Below are positions 11,498 through 20,611 of a DNA stretch of 64,000 bases, piece after piece. Below the pieces are notes generated by a model, which was not told the DNA's origin, did no database searches, and saw nothing but the letters and a program-made list of their open reading frames with translations. Each line of letters opens with the position of its first letter. Within the stretch, counting starts at the first letter, position 1. Origin of the DNA: Ignavibacteria bacterium (GTDB taxonomy: Bacteria > Bacteroidota > Ignavibacteria > Kapaibacteriales > UBA2268); the NCBI GenBank assembly GCA_031261605.1, contig JAISJI010000017.1, forward strand, positions 1 through 64,000. The letters run 5' to 3'. The position numbers were made by a program, and so were the translations under genes.

Positions 11498-11809
11498 ATG
11501 GAACTTCCACAAGACGAAATGCTATTAGAACTGTTTGGCGAGTTTGTAGACCAGTGGCTTACAGATGTAAATGCACAATACGATGACTTCGTGGCTGCCA
11601 AAGATACAGTTGATTTCTATCGCTTCGCTCATACCCTTAAGGGCTCCGGCTACCAATTCGGTATCCAACCGTTAGGCGACAGAGGAATTGAACTAATGGC
11701 ATTGATTAAAGCAGAGGACTGGGAAAAAATTCCGGCATACAAAAAATTATTGCTCGATATCCTTAACGATGCCAAAGAGTCATACGACGAGTGGGTAGCA
11801 AAACAATAG
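11498..11809 (+). CDS. Hpt (histidine phosphotransfer) domain protein
   Basis: FYRFAHTLKGSGYQFGIQPLGDRGIEL matches Hpt motif HxLKGS. Confidence 0.8.
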   Translation: MELPQDEMLLELFGEFVDQWLTDVNAQYDDFVAAKDTVDFYRFAHTLKGSGYQFGIQPLGDRGIELMALIKAEDWEKIPAYKKLLLDILNDAKESYDEWVAKQ

Positions 11810-11873
11810 CAATATTTTTTTAAACTAATCTCTACAATTAATTGTCATTTAATAAGAAACAATAGGAGAATAT

Positions 11874-12395
11874 ATGCGTCAATATATACTACACATAACA
11901 TTATCTTTAGCAATTGCATTCATCGCAATAAGTAGTGTCTCATACGCACAAATGAAAATCGCTATACTACCATATAGCAACCTTGATGGCAACTTTGACC
12001 TCAATCAATATTGCTACCAATTACAAGATTCGCTTACCAAAGCGTTTGATGCAATAGACCCAGAGCATCAAAAAATAGTAGTTATACCGGTCTCTACCGT
12101 CAATGCTGCATTGACAGCACAAGGTATTGATGCCAATACCCCTACATTTGATACTGACAAATGGAATATCGTGCCGGCACTACAAGTAGACCGCATTATT
12201 TCAGGCAATTTTAGAATTACCTCAAAGCGGTTCCTTATTAACTCTTACATCTATTACCCGGATAACCAGATGCAAGACCCTGATTTTAGGGCGAAGGACA
12301 TTTTTAAGAAGGAAGAAGCCATTTTTGACGCTATCCCTATGATTGTCCGCCAACTATCTAAAGCATTCGGTATTACTCCGCCGGAAACAGAGTAA
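11874..12395 (+). CDS. Secreted TolB/CsgG-like N-domain protein, hypothetical
   Basis: Signal peptide, then MKIAILPYSNLDG...; single-domain 173 aa. Confidence 0.55.
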   Translation: MRQYILHITLSLAIAFIAISSVSYAQMKIAILPYSNLDGNFDLNQYCYQLQDSLTKAFDAIDPEHQKIVVIPVSTVNAALTAQGIDANTPTFDTDKWNIVPALQVDRIISGNFRITSKRFLINSYIYYPDNQMQDPDFRAKDIFKKEEAIFDAIPMIVRQLSKAFGITPPETE

Positions 12396-12452
12396 TATTA
12401 AATATTATAAGACAATTAATTAACTATATATTAACCATTAATAAACATAACT

Positions 12453-12662
12453 ATGAGTGTAAGTTCAATCGGCGGCTCCAGTTTAAGCTCCGCTTACCAA
12501 ACTGCGAACGCTACAACTAGACAAACTGCATCTATGTCCGCTCTGAAAGGAGCAATGGCTCAACCACAAGAATTCTTACAACTATTGGAGGCATCCATAT
12601 CTGTTAAGAACGCTACTAATATAGCAAGCGGTATGGGCATAAACGTAGATTCATACGCTTAA
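12453..12662 (+). CDS. Small Ser/Ala-rich hypothetical protein
   Basis: 69-aa ORF in a gene-ordered gap, paired with the next small ORF. Confidence 0.55.
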   Translation: MSVSSIGGSSLSSAYQTANATTRQTASMSALKGAMAQPQEFLQLLEASISVKNATNIASGMGINVDSYA

Positions 12663-12702
12663 TTAAAACCATTTTTTTTCACCCTAATATAAAGGAGGCG
12701 TT

Positions 12703-12933
12703 ATGACAATCGAGAGTAGTCGTATGCAAATGCCAACAGCATCTCCAACTAACCCATTGATGAACGTCCAAAATGACGTCCGTCGCGGATTAAATGAGAT
12801 TGACAGAAATCCTGTCGCTGCAGGGAATGCCAATAAACAGGCGGTTGCAGGTATGTCGGTGCCTCAACCACAAAGCACAACGCAATCTGCAAGTGCTCAA
12901 ATATCCCGTGGTTATCTTGATATCAAGATTTAA
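12703..12933 (+). CDS. Small hypothetical protein
   Basis: 76-aa ORF preceded by aaaggaggcg (SD-like) and followed by a strong terminator. Confidence 0.6.
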   Translation: MTIESSRMQMPTASPTNPLMNVQNDVRRGLNEIDRNPVAAGNANKQAVAGMSVPQPQSTTQSASAQISRGYLDIKI

Positions 12934-12952
12934 CTAGCCCGATACTGATAGG

Positions 12953-12982
12953 AAGGAGGTCTTGCGAGACCTCCTTTTTTTG
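12953..12982 (+). terminator. Rho-independent terminator
   Basis: aaggaggtct-tgcg-agacctcctt followed by ttttttt. Confidence 0.92.
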
Positions 12983-13128
12983 TGCTGAGACAACTATCCT
13001 ATGTGGTGTCTATTGGAGCCATTTTAAAAAATACAATAGAATTATCCATAAAAAACGCACAAAGTTTGGAAATTTGATAAATTATTATTATTTTTGAAAA
13101 CTAGGTTGGTGAAAATTAATTTAGTGTT

Positions 13129-13212
13129 GCTCGGGTGGCGGAATTGGTAGACGCTCAGGACTTAAAATCCTGTGATGGCAACATCGTGTGGGTTCAAGTC
13201 CCATCCTGAGTA
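13129..13212 (+). tRNA. tRNA-Leu (anticodon TAA)
   Basis: gctcgggtggcggaattggtagacgctcaggacttaaaatcctg...gggttcaagtcccatcctgagta; acceptor GCTCGGG/CCTGAGT, long variable arm; CCA not encoded. Confidence 0.95.
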
Positions 13213-13213
13213 C

Positions 13214-13249
13214 AAAAGGTCCTATGTTGTAAAAGCATAGGACCTTTTT
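13214..13249 (+). terminator. Rho-independent terminator after tRNA-Leu
   Basis: aaaaggtcctatg...cataggacctttttg. Confidence 0.9.
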
Positions 13250-13416
13250 GTATATATGTGGTGAATTATTATTGTTTTTAAGAAGATGTAATTTAGGAGC
13301 AAATAATTATTTGCCACTACAACTAAAAATATGTTTGTAAATTGGAATAAAAGTGTTATTTTTGTAAGTAATACAGATATTCAATCTTTGTTACAAACCT
13401 AATGTATATTTAATAT

Positions 13417-13746
13417 ATGAACTTTCAAGTAGAAACCCGCGATAATTACTCTATATTCACTATTTTTGACGAAACGATAGAGGGTAAGTCAGCATCAGAA
13501 CTTAAGGCGAAAATCCTTTTGGTAGCCCAGCCGGACATTAAAGCATTAATAATAGACCTATCTAATGTTAAAGTAATAGATAGTAGTGGATTGGGTGCAT
13601 TGTTATTGGCACATCGCCAGTTAAATCAGCATAAAATACCGGTTATATTGGTTGGTATGCAGGATTTTATTAAAGAACTACTTAAAATTACCCATATAGA
13701 CGAACTATTCAAATACAGCGACTGTATCAGTGACGCCATCTCTTAA
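13417..13746 (+). CDS. STAS-domain anti-sigma factor antagonist-like protein
   Basis: IKALIIDLSNVKVIDSSGLGALLLAHRQ. Confidence 0.88.
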   Translation: MNFQVETRDNYSIFTIFDETIEGKSASELKAKILLVAQPDIKALIIDLSNVKVIDSSGLGALLLAHRQLNQHKIPVILVGMQDFIKELLKITHIDELFKYSDCISDAIS

Positions 13747-13764
13747 TAACGCATAGAACACATA

Positions 13765-14856
13765 TTGATAGACAGATATATACTACGGCAAATACTACTA
13801 ACACTCGTATTTGCACTAATAGCCCTGTGCAGTATCTTCATAATCGTAAATTTTATGGAGAAGATGGATGCGTTTATGGATTCCAAAGTGTCTCTATCGG
13901 TTATAGTCCGCTACTATATGGTCTATCTCCCAGATATACTTCGCATACTCGCTCCTGTATCAATACTCATATCCTGCCTCTTCACCATCGGCAGATTATC
14001 CAACAACAACGAAATAACTGCTATGAAGTCCGGCGGAATGGGCTTGCTACGCCTACTCTTCCCTATCGCAATCGTTGGCATTCTCCTCTGTGTAGCACAA
14101 TACTTCTTCAACGGCTGGGTAGTTCCTGCTGCCAATGAAGAGAAGGAGCATATCAACCAATTTGAACTCGGTAGAAGTTCGTCAAATGAACCGGTGAGCA
14201 ATCTCGCATTCCGTGATGCTCCCGAAAGAAATGTCCTCATCCAATACTACAATTCCGCAGAGAACAAGGGCTACTTCGCTATCATTGAGGAATATATTCC
14301 AAATACCATTAACACCGCTTCCCCTACGCTCTCTAAGCATATAGAAGCCAATAGCATTGTCTGGGATGAGAAGCAGAATGATTGGGTGCTACATAAGGCG
14401 ATGGTGCGAACGGTCGTGGATAAAGAGCATATTACTACAAATCTATATAACGAAATGCCCTATCATCTCAACATCACGCAAAAGCAAATGGCGAAAATAA
14501 ATCGCAAGACAACTATGCTTAATTTTGACGAAATGCGGGAGTATATTTCTCTGCTCAAGCAAGGTGGTAAGGATGTTCGCAATATGGAGATAGACCTGCA
14601 TTCCTCGCAAGCATTGCCTTTAGCCAACTTCATTGTTATCCTCTTTGCTGTGTCCTTTGCGAGCGTTAAGAAACGCAATGGAATGGCAGTGCAAGTAGCC
14701 GCTGCAATGGTTATCGCTTTCACCTACCTAATATTCTTCCAAGTAAGCAAGCCAATAGGTATTGCTCTCAATATGCCAGCCGTTCTTATTGGCTGGTTCG
14801 CAAACATTATTTTCTTTGTCTGTGGTATTATCAGTGTAATTAAGGCACGGATGTAG
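13765..14856 (+). CDS. LptF/LptG family permease (YjgP/YjgQ)
   Basis: MIDRYILRQILLTLVFALIALCSIFIIVNFMEKMDAFMD; TM topology; ttg start. Confidence 0.88.
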   Translation: MIDRYILRQILLTLVFALIALCSIFIIVNFMEKMDAFMDSKVSLSVIVRYYMVYLPDILRILAPVSILISCLFTIGRLSNNNEITAMKSGGMGLLRLLFPIAIVGILLCVAQYFFNGWVVPAANEEKEHINQFELGRSSSNEPVSNLAFRDAPERNVLIQYYNSAENKGYFAIIEEYIPNTINTASPTLSKHIEANSIVWDEKQNDWVLHKAMVRTVVDKEHITTNLYNEMPYHLNITQKQMAKINRKTTMLNFDEMREYISLLKQGGKDVRNMEIDLHSSQALPLANFIVILFAVSFASVKKRNGMAVQVAAAMVIAFTYLIFFQVSKPIGIALNMPAVLIGWFANIIFFVCGIISVIKARM

Positions 14857-14943
14857 TATCCGCAAAATCTGCAAATTATTTGTATATTTGAATATAATGT
14901 ATTATCTTTGCATTATCATTGGTAATACTAACATTATAATATT

Positions 14944-15396
14944 ATGTCATTAGAAGAAACAATAAATGTAGCATTGAAAGATGCAATGAAATCAGGCGAT
15001 AAGATTCGCACAGAAACCCTTCGCTCAATACGCGCCGGTATTATAGAATTCGCTAAAAGTGGTGCCGGTCACGCTATGCTCGAAGCCGATGAGTTAAAGG
15101 TGCTTAACTCCAACGCAAAGAAACGCAAAGATGCCATAGAGATGTATGAGAAAGGTGGCAGAGCAGACCTCGCCGATAAAGAGAAATCCGAACTCGCCAT
15201 TATCCAAGAATTTCTACCGAAGCAAATGGATGAAGCGGAGATTACCGCTATTGTGCAGCGTATTATCAGCGAAAGCGGTGCTACAAACGCAAAGGATTTC
15301 GGTAAAGTAATAGGTCTATGTATGAAGGAACTCAAAGGACGAGCCGATGGGAATGTTGTGCAAGGCATTGTGAAGGGGATTCTAAATCAGGAGTAG
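14944..15396 (+). CDS. YqeY/GatB-like protein
   Basis: LKDAMKSGDKIRTETLRSIRAGI...AIIQEFLPKQMDEAEI...GKVIGLCMKELKGRADGNVV. Confidence 0.92.
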   Translation: MSLEETINVALKDAMKSGDKIRTETLRSIRAGIIEFAKSGAGHAMLEADELKVLNSNAKKRKDAIEMYEKGGRADLADKEKSELAIIQEFLPKQMDEAEITAIVQRIISESGATNAKDFGKVIGLCMKELKGRADGNVVQGIVKGILNQE

Positions 15397-15399
15397 ATT

Positions 15400-15570
15400 A
15401 TGCAAACAACCATAGATATAGAAGAAATAGATATAGAATATGATGAGCCGCTGGTTCTTACGCCGGAGCAGATCGCTATGCTTGAGAGAGCAGAGGACGA
15501 CATCGCTAATGGGCGATGCTATACTCGTGAGGAGTTTAGAGAATATTTTAGCGAGAAATACGGATGGTAG
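15400..15570 (+). CDS. Antitoxin of ParE-type TA module, copy 1
   Basis: MQTTIDIEEIDIEYDEPLVLTPEQIAMLERAEDDIANGRCYTREEFREYFSEKYGW; overlaps toxin start (ATGGTAG); below ORF-track length cut-off. Confidence 0.82.
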   Translation: MQTTIDIEEIDIEYDEPLVLTPEQIAMLERAEDDIANGRCYTREEFREYFSEKYGW

Positions 15571-15860
15571 TAGAATGGGCAGATACCGCTCTCATTCAAA
15601 TTGATGAAGCGGTAAATTACTGGAATAATCGTAATCAATCAGCTACATATTCCAAAAAATTACTATCCAATATTGAAACTATATTGGATATGTTAGAAGT
15701 ATATCCATATATGGGGAAGCGACTGGATAATGCCGATGCACGCTCTGTCTCATTACATCCATATCGTATAATTTACCGGATAGACGATGATGTAATCCAT
15801 ATTCTTGCGTTCTGGCACAACAGCCAAGAGCCAGATAAATTATTAGATGCAATTAATTAA
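15564..15860 (+). CDS. RelE/ParE-family toxin, copy 1
   Basis: MVVEWADTALIQIDEAVNYW...YRIIYRIDDDVIHILAFWHNSQEPDKLL. Confidence 0.85.
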   Translation: MVVEWADTALIQIDEAVNYWNNRNQSATYSKKLLSNIETILDMLEVYPYMGKRLDNADARSVSLHPYRIIYRIDDDVIHILAFWHNSQEPDKLLDAIN

Positions 15861-15871
15861 ATAAAAATATT

Positions 15872-16042
15872 ATGCAAACAACCATAGATATAGAAGAAAT
15901 AGATGTAGAATATGATGAGCCGCTGGTTCTTACGCCGGAGCAAATTGCTATGCTTGAGAGAGCAGAGGACGACATCGCTAATGGGCGATGCTATACCGAG
16001 GAAGAGGTAGAGGAATATTTTGATAAAAAATACGGATGGTAG
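15872..16042 (+). CDS. Antitoxin of ParE-type TA module, copy 2
   Basis: MQTTIDIEEIDVEYDEPLVLTPEQIAMLERAEDDIANGRCYTEEEVEEYFDKKYGW; nearly identical to copy 1. Confidence 0.82.
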   Translation: MQTTIDIEEIDVEYDEPLVLTPEQIAMLERAEDDIANGRCYTEEEVEEYFDKKYGW

Positions 16043-16043
16043 A

Positions 16044-16340
16044 ATGAAAGTTGCTTGGACAGAACTTGCTTTGTATCAATTTGATGATGCGCTTGACTAT
16101 TGGGATGAGCACAATAAATCTACCGCATATTCCAAAAAACTTAGAGCAAAAGTAAAGAGCCAAATACAGTTTCTAAAGGAATTTCCATATAGTGGAAGAC
16201 AATCAGTATATGTATCTGCAAGATATGTAGTAATTGATAGATATAGCATTTTCTATAGAATAGACGATGATGTAATCCATATTCTTGCGTTCTGGCACAA
16301 CAGCCAAGAGCCAGATAAATTATTAGATGCAATTAATTAA
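16044..16340 (+). CDS. RelE/ParE-family toxin, copy 2
   Basis: MKVAWTELALYQFDDALDYW...YSIFYRIDDDVIHILAFWHNSQEPDKLLDAIN; last ~29 aa identical to copy 1. Confidence 0.85.
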   Translation: MKVAWTELALYQFDDALDYWDEHNKSTAYSKKLRAKVKSQIQFLKEFPYSGRQSVYVSARYVVIDRYSIFYRIDDDVIHILAFWHNSQEPDKLLDAIN

Positions 16341-16367
16341 ATAAAAATAAACATACAGATAAACAAA

Positions 16368-18107
16368 ATGAAAAGAACACTTATTATCCTAACAACATTG
16401 TTAGCACTCGCTTCTTTCGCTCACGCCCAAGATAATACCATCCTTGTGGATGCCGTGAAAAAAGAACTCAACCGCTCACTTAGCGAGTTGAAAACACAGC
16501 CCAATCCGCCTTACTTTATCTCTTACCAAGTGATAGACAAGTATACCAATAGGATTAGCGCTAGTTTCGGTAAATTGGATTTCAATAGAGATGACCATAA
16601 CCGAACGCTTGATATAGACCTCCGTGTAGGTAGTTACCAGTTGGATAACACCCACTTCATACGCGGTAACTATGACTTCGGTGGCAACATCTACGGCATT
16701 ACTACTCTGCCGTTGGAAGATGATGAAATGGCTATTCGTAATGCCATTTGGAACAACACCGATAAAGCGTATAGAAAGGCGATAGAGAAGTTTGAGAAAG
16801 CAGTAGCCAACCAAAATGTGAAAGTTGCTGCCGAAGATACATCCGCCGACTTCTCACACGAGCAGCCAACACAATATAGCGAGCCGTTCCGCGAACGCAA
16901 AATATACAACGAAATGACACGTATATTCCTCGACCCCGAAAAAGTATTCGCTTTGGATACAAATAAATGGATTGCTATATGCAAACGTTTGTCGGAGAAG
17001 TTCGTGCAACATCAATGGCTTTTTGAAGGTAATGTCACATTCTCTGCTGAGTTAAATAATAAGTTGTTCGTAAATACGGAAGGAACACAAATCCAAGTAT
17101 CAGAGCCGACAATACGTCTGATGATAGATGCAAAAGCAAAGGCGGAAGATGGAATGGTGTTGCCTCTTTACAAAAGTTACTTCGCCTTTGAAAGCAAGGA
17201 TTTGCCCACAGAAGAGGAAATAGCGAAGGATATAGATACACTGATATTGACCCTTGACCAATTACGCAATGCTCCGATGAGCACTACTTTCAGCGGTCCA
17301 GCCATTCTATCGTGTGCTGCTGCTGGCGTATTCTTCCACGAAATATTTGGACATAGAGTGGAAGGATTTAGAGAAAAAGACCCCGATGCAAGTAATACAT
17401 TCAAAACGCTTATCGGCAAAAAAGTTCTTCCCGAATTTATGGATGTCGTATTTAACCCGGGCGCAAAGAAATCACAAAACGGACAAGACCTCGCCGGCTA
17501 TTACAAATACGATGACGAAGGTATGGCTGGAGGTGAAGTAACGACCGTTAAGAATGGTATATTTGAACGCTACCTTATGTCGCGTAGTCCAATTGAGGGC
17601 TTTGACAATAGCAATGGACACGGTAGGAAGTCGCAAGGTAGAAGTGCAGTTACCCGTCAATCCAATTTAATGGTTATCGCCCACGAGACCGTAACGATTG
17701 ACTCAATGCGTAAGATGCTTATCGTAGAAGCAAAGAAGCAAAATCAGGAATACGGCTTGCTATTCAATCAAGTGCAAGGCGGTTTTACCTTTACACACCG
17801 CACGATGCCGAATGCTTTCAATGTGCTACCACTTGTGGTGTATAGAATATATGTGGATGGACGACCGGACGAATTGGTGCGTGGAGTGGATTTGATTGGC
17901 ACACCGCTAAATACTTTCTCTAATATCATTGCTGCTGCAAACGATTACGGTGTGTTCAATGGAGTATGTGGAGCGGAGAGTGGCTGGGTGCCTGTTTCGG
18001 CAAGTTCACCTTCGCTACTAGTATCCAAGATAGAGACGCAAAAGAAATCAAAATCGCAAGCCCGTTTACCGATATTACCATCTCCTATAGAGACAGAGAA
18101 GCAATAA
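16368..18107 (+). CDS. TldD-like metalloprotease with signal peptide
   Basis: MKRTLIILTTLLALASFAHAQ; GVFFHEIFGHRVEGF (HExxxH); C-term TldD/PmbA pattern. Confidence 0.85.
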   Translation: MKRTLIILTTLLALASFAHAQDNTILVDAVKKELNRSLSELKTQPNPPYFISYQVIDKYTNRISASFGKLDFNRDDHNRTLDIDLRVGSYQLDNTHFIRGNYDFGGNIYGITTLPLEDDEMAIRNAIWNNTDKAYRKAIEKFEKAVANQNVKVAAEDTSADFSHEQPTQYSEPFRERKIYNEMTRIFLDPEKVFALDTNKWIAICKRLSEKFVQHQWLFEGNVTFSAELNNKLFVNTEGTQIQVSEPTIRLMIDAKAKAEDGMVLPLYKSYFAFESKDLPTEEEIAKDIDTLILTLDQLRNAPMSTTFSGPAILSCAAAGVFFHEIFGHRVEGFREKDPDASNTFKTLIGKKVLPEFMDVVFNPGAKKSQNGQDLAGYYKYDDEGMAGGEVTTVKNGIFERYLMSRSPIEGFDNSNGHGRKSQGRSAVTRQSNLMVIAHETVTIDSMRKMLIVEAKKQNQEYGLLFNQVQGGFTFTHRTMPNAFNVLPLVVYRIYVDGRPDELVRGVDLIGTPLNTFSNIIAAANDYGVFNGVCGAESGWVPVSASSPSLLVSKIETQKKSKSQARLPILPSPIETEKQ

Positions 18108-18120
18108 AATTTATCGCTAA

Positions 18121-19374
18121 ATGAGCACTTACCAGATAAAACAAAATAACAGCAACATAAGCACATTAGCAAAATATATAGACCTGAAGACATTTGTAAT
18201 TACTATAATTCTGGTGTCCTTCGGCTTGGTTAGTATTTACAGCGCTACGTCTGCCTCAGAACCCGAATTTACTACGTTCTTTCGGCAGTTGCTTTTTGCA
18301 TCAATCGGTGTGGGCGTGATGCTCATAGTTGCAAATATACCTACTCATTACCTGAAATTATTCTCCATCCCACTCTATGTAATCACCAATTTATTGCTTA
18401 TAGTGGTGCTGTTTTTTGGAACAACTGTGTATGGCACCACCGGCTGGCTACATATCGGGAGCTGGTCTGTGCAACCGGCGGAGTTCTCTAAAATCACTCT
18501 ACTATTAGTCATTGCACGGCATTTGTCTAAGAAAGGGAACACGGTAAATAATGTCTATGACTTTGGTATATTGATGCTATACTTTCTCGTGCCCTTTGTG
18601 CTAATCAATATACAGCCGGACTTTGGCACTTCGCTTGTGCTGCTTGTAATGGTCTTTGGTATATTGTATTGGGGGGGATTTGATGGATTTTATTTGTTGG
18701 CGATTATAGAAATGTGTGCAATGTTTATTGCGAGTTTGAGTTCGCCGTATGTAGCGATAATTGTCGGTGGTATTAGTGCAATTACATTGCTACTATTCCG
18801 GAAGCGTCTTACGGTTTATGCGATTACATTGGCATTGCTTATTGGTGTCGCATTTGCAGCACCGGAATTTTACGAACACTTGCAACCACACCAACAAAAT
18901 AGAATTAATGTCTTTTTAAATCCCGGCTCTGACCCACAAGGAGTCGGTTACAACGTTATGCAGTCGCTACTTGCGGTTGGTAGCGGAGGCGTTATTGGTA
19001 AGGGCTTTATGCAAGGAACGCTTACGCAGTTGCGGTATATTCCGATGCAATGGACGGACTTCATATATTCTGTATCGGCAGAGGAATTTGGGCTTATCGG
19101 CTCTACAATCGTTCTGTTCTTTCTGCTATCGTTGGTGTATCGCGGCATATCAATCGCTGGGAAGTGTAAGGAGGATTTTAATACGGTAATCGCATTTGGC
19201 ATATCCACGGTGTTCGTCTTCCACATAGTTATCAATGTTGGGATGGTGCTTGGAGTATGTCCTGTGATGGGCATTACATTGCCGTTTGTGAGTTATGGTG
19301 GCACGTCCTTGCTTACGAATATGGCTTTTGCGGGCTTGCTAATGAATATCCATAGGAATAATAATCGGCAGTAG
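18121..19374 (+). CDS. rodA: SEDS-family rod-shape protein RodA
   Basis: GWLHIGSWSVQPAEFSKI, QPDFGTSLVLL, VSYGGTSLLTNM. Confidence 0.88.
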   Translation: MSTYQIKQNNSNISTLAKYIDLKTFVITIILVSFGLVSIYSATSASEPEFTTFFRQLLFASIGVGVMLIVANIPTHYLKLFSIPLYVITNLLLIVVLFFGTTVYGTTGWLHIGSWSVQPAEFSKITLLLVIARHLSKKGNTVNNVYDFGILMLYFLVPFVLINIQPDFGTSLVLLVMVFGILYWGGFDGFYLLAIIEMCAMFIASLSSPYVAIIVGGISAITLLLFRKRLTVYAITLALLIGVAFAAPEFYEHLQPHQQNRINVFLNPGSDPQGVGYNVMQSLLAVGSGGVIGKGFMQGTLTQLRYIPMQWTDFIYSVSAEEFGLIGSTIVLFFLLSLVYRGISIAGKCKEDFNTVIAFGISTVFVFHIVINVGMVLGVCPVMGITLPFVSYGGTSLLTNMAFAGLLMNIHRNNNRQ

Positions 19375-19570
19375 GATATATTTTAACTTCGCAGGTTGTA
19401 ATTAGTTCTGGAGAATTGTATTGTCATTGTAGGTGTATTGTTCCATCCTTGCGGGGCTTTGCTTCGCAATCTCTATCCAACCCACTAACCCCCCCTTCTC
19501 CCACAAGGAAGGGGGTTTTTTATTTGTTATTCCTCTCTTATGGAGGGAGGGGCTGCGAAGCAGTCGGGAT

Positions 19571-19725
19571 GGTTTGTAAAACTTTTTTCAAATTGTGGAT
19601 AACTTTCTTGATATATATATATATATATATATTCTCAAAAATAATTATTATATTCGTATTATACCACTCAATAACAAGTAAGAAAAAATATATTTTTCTT
19701 GCGCCAATATCTAATCGATAATGTT
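19571..19725 (+). repeat. Intergenic repeat element, copy A
   Basis: tttgtaaaacttttttcaaattgtggataactttcttgatatat(AT)n...ctcaaaaataattattatattc.tattataccactcaa...aatatctaatcgat; reverse complement near-identical at 39890-40045. Confidence 0.88.
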
Positions 19726-19966
19726 CACCGATTCATCTGAATTGCTGGATATTGGATTGGCATACGAACTATACATTTCGTATTTGCAATCTGTGTTAAG
19801 CAAGGTTAGATAAGGTTTTGAGTGGAGAAAAACATATACTTTTGTGCTGTATGTTTCTTGATTCAGAATGTTATTTTAACCAAACCTCGGCAATACCGAT
19901 GCGCCGAGTATAAAGAAAAAGAAGTGCTGATTGGTCGGGATATTGGCATCTTCGGAGATAAATCAA

Positions 19967-20608
19967 ATGAAAAATACGTTTAAGTATTTCGTAGCGATTG
20001 TCGCTATTATCATTTCCTCTTCGCTATTTTATAGCGAATCATCTTTTGCAGTTGACGCTAAGGACAGCAAAGCATTCCAACTCTATAAGCAGCAGTTGGA
20101 AAAAAAGCAAAAGAAATCTGCTGGCAAGCAGTCGGCAGAAAGTAGTAAATCATCTTCATCGAGGTCAAGTAGTAAGGTAACCGATACGGAAGCTAAGGTA
20201 ACCTCTTCGGGAGTAACCGATGCGGAAGCTATGGAGCAATTAGATGCTTACTGGATCGCATCTATTGTTTGGATGAACCAGTTCACTATTGTTAAAACTT
20301 GCTATAATGAATATGGCAAAAAGGTAAACACAACCGATAAAGCGTTTAAGGATGCTTTTTACAATGTAGTGACTCAGTGTTATGGGGTTGGATTCGAACT
20401 CATTACTGGGGAATATCCAGAACTCTCTCCAAGTCAGTTAAAAAAACTTATAGTAAATGGTGAGTTTTTTTATTTGAAAAAAGAGCGAGATGCTTCATCG
20501 GGTGATGTAAGTTATTGTATGCTTCCCACCGATGAGGAATTTAACAATGAGAGCAAATGCTGTATCATTGCAGGAGTTCTGCAAATAGTGGAAAATTTAG
20601 GGGAGTAG
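19967..20608 (+). CDS. Secreted hypothetical protein
   Basis: Signal peptide MKNTFKYFVAIVAIIISSSLFYSESSFAVDA; immediately upstream of 20612 gene. Confidence 0.7.
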   Translation: MKNTFKYFVAIVAIIISSSLFYSESSFAVDAKDSKAFQLYKQQLEKKQKKSAGKQSAESSKSSSSRSSSKVTDTEAKVTSSGVTDAEAMEQLDAYWIASIVWMNQFTIVKTCYNEYGKKVNTTDKAFKDAFYNVVTQCYGVGFELITGEYPELSPSQLKKLIVNGEFFYLKKERDASSGDVSYCMLPTDEEFNNESKCCIIAGVLQIVENLGE

Positions 20609-20611
20609 TTT

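Larger units (their letters stand above)
15400..16348 (+). repeat. Tandem duplication (~475 bp unit) of a TA module
   Basis: Antitoxin ORFs near-identical in DNA; last ~85 nt of both toxins plus following aattaattaaataaaaata identical. Confidence 0.9.

Noticed and set aside
8137-13325. Similar short palindromes ggcaaatgatatttgcc (near 8142) and gcaaataattatttgcc (near 13302)
   Set aside because: Very short and AT-rich; could be weak terminators or chance, not enough to call a repeat family.
19610-19632. (AT)n run considered as a phase-variation promoter tract
   Set aside because: It is over 300 nt from the next start codon and part of the repeat element; no promoter spacing evidence.
19416-19721. 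101-aa plus-strand ORF
   Set aside because: Runs through G/C-rich intergenic repeat and the (AT)n repeat element; composition not coding-like.
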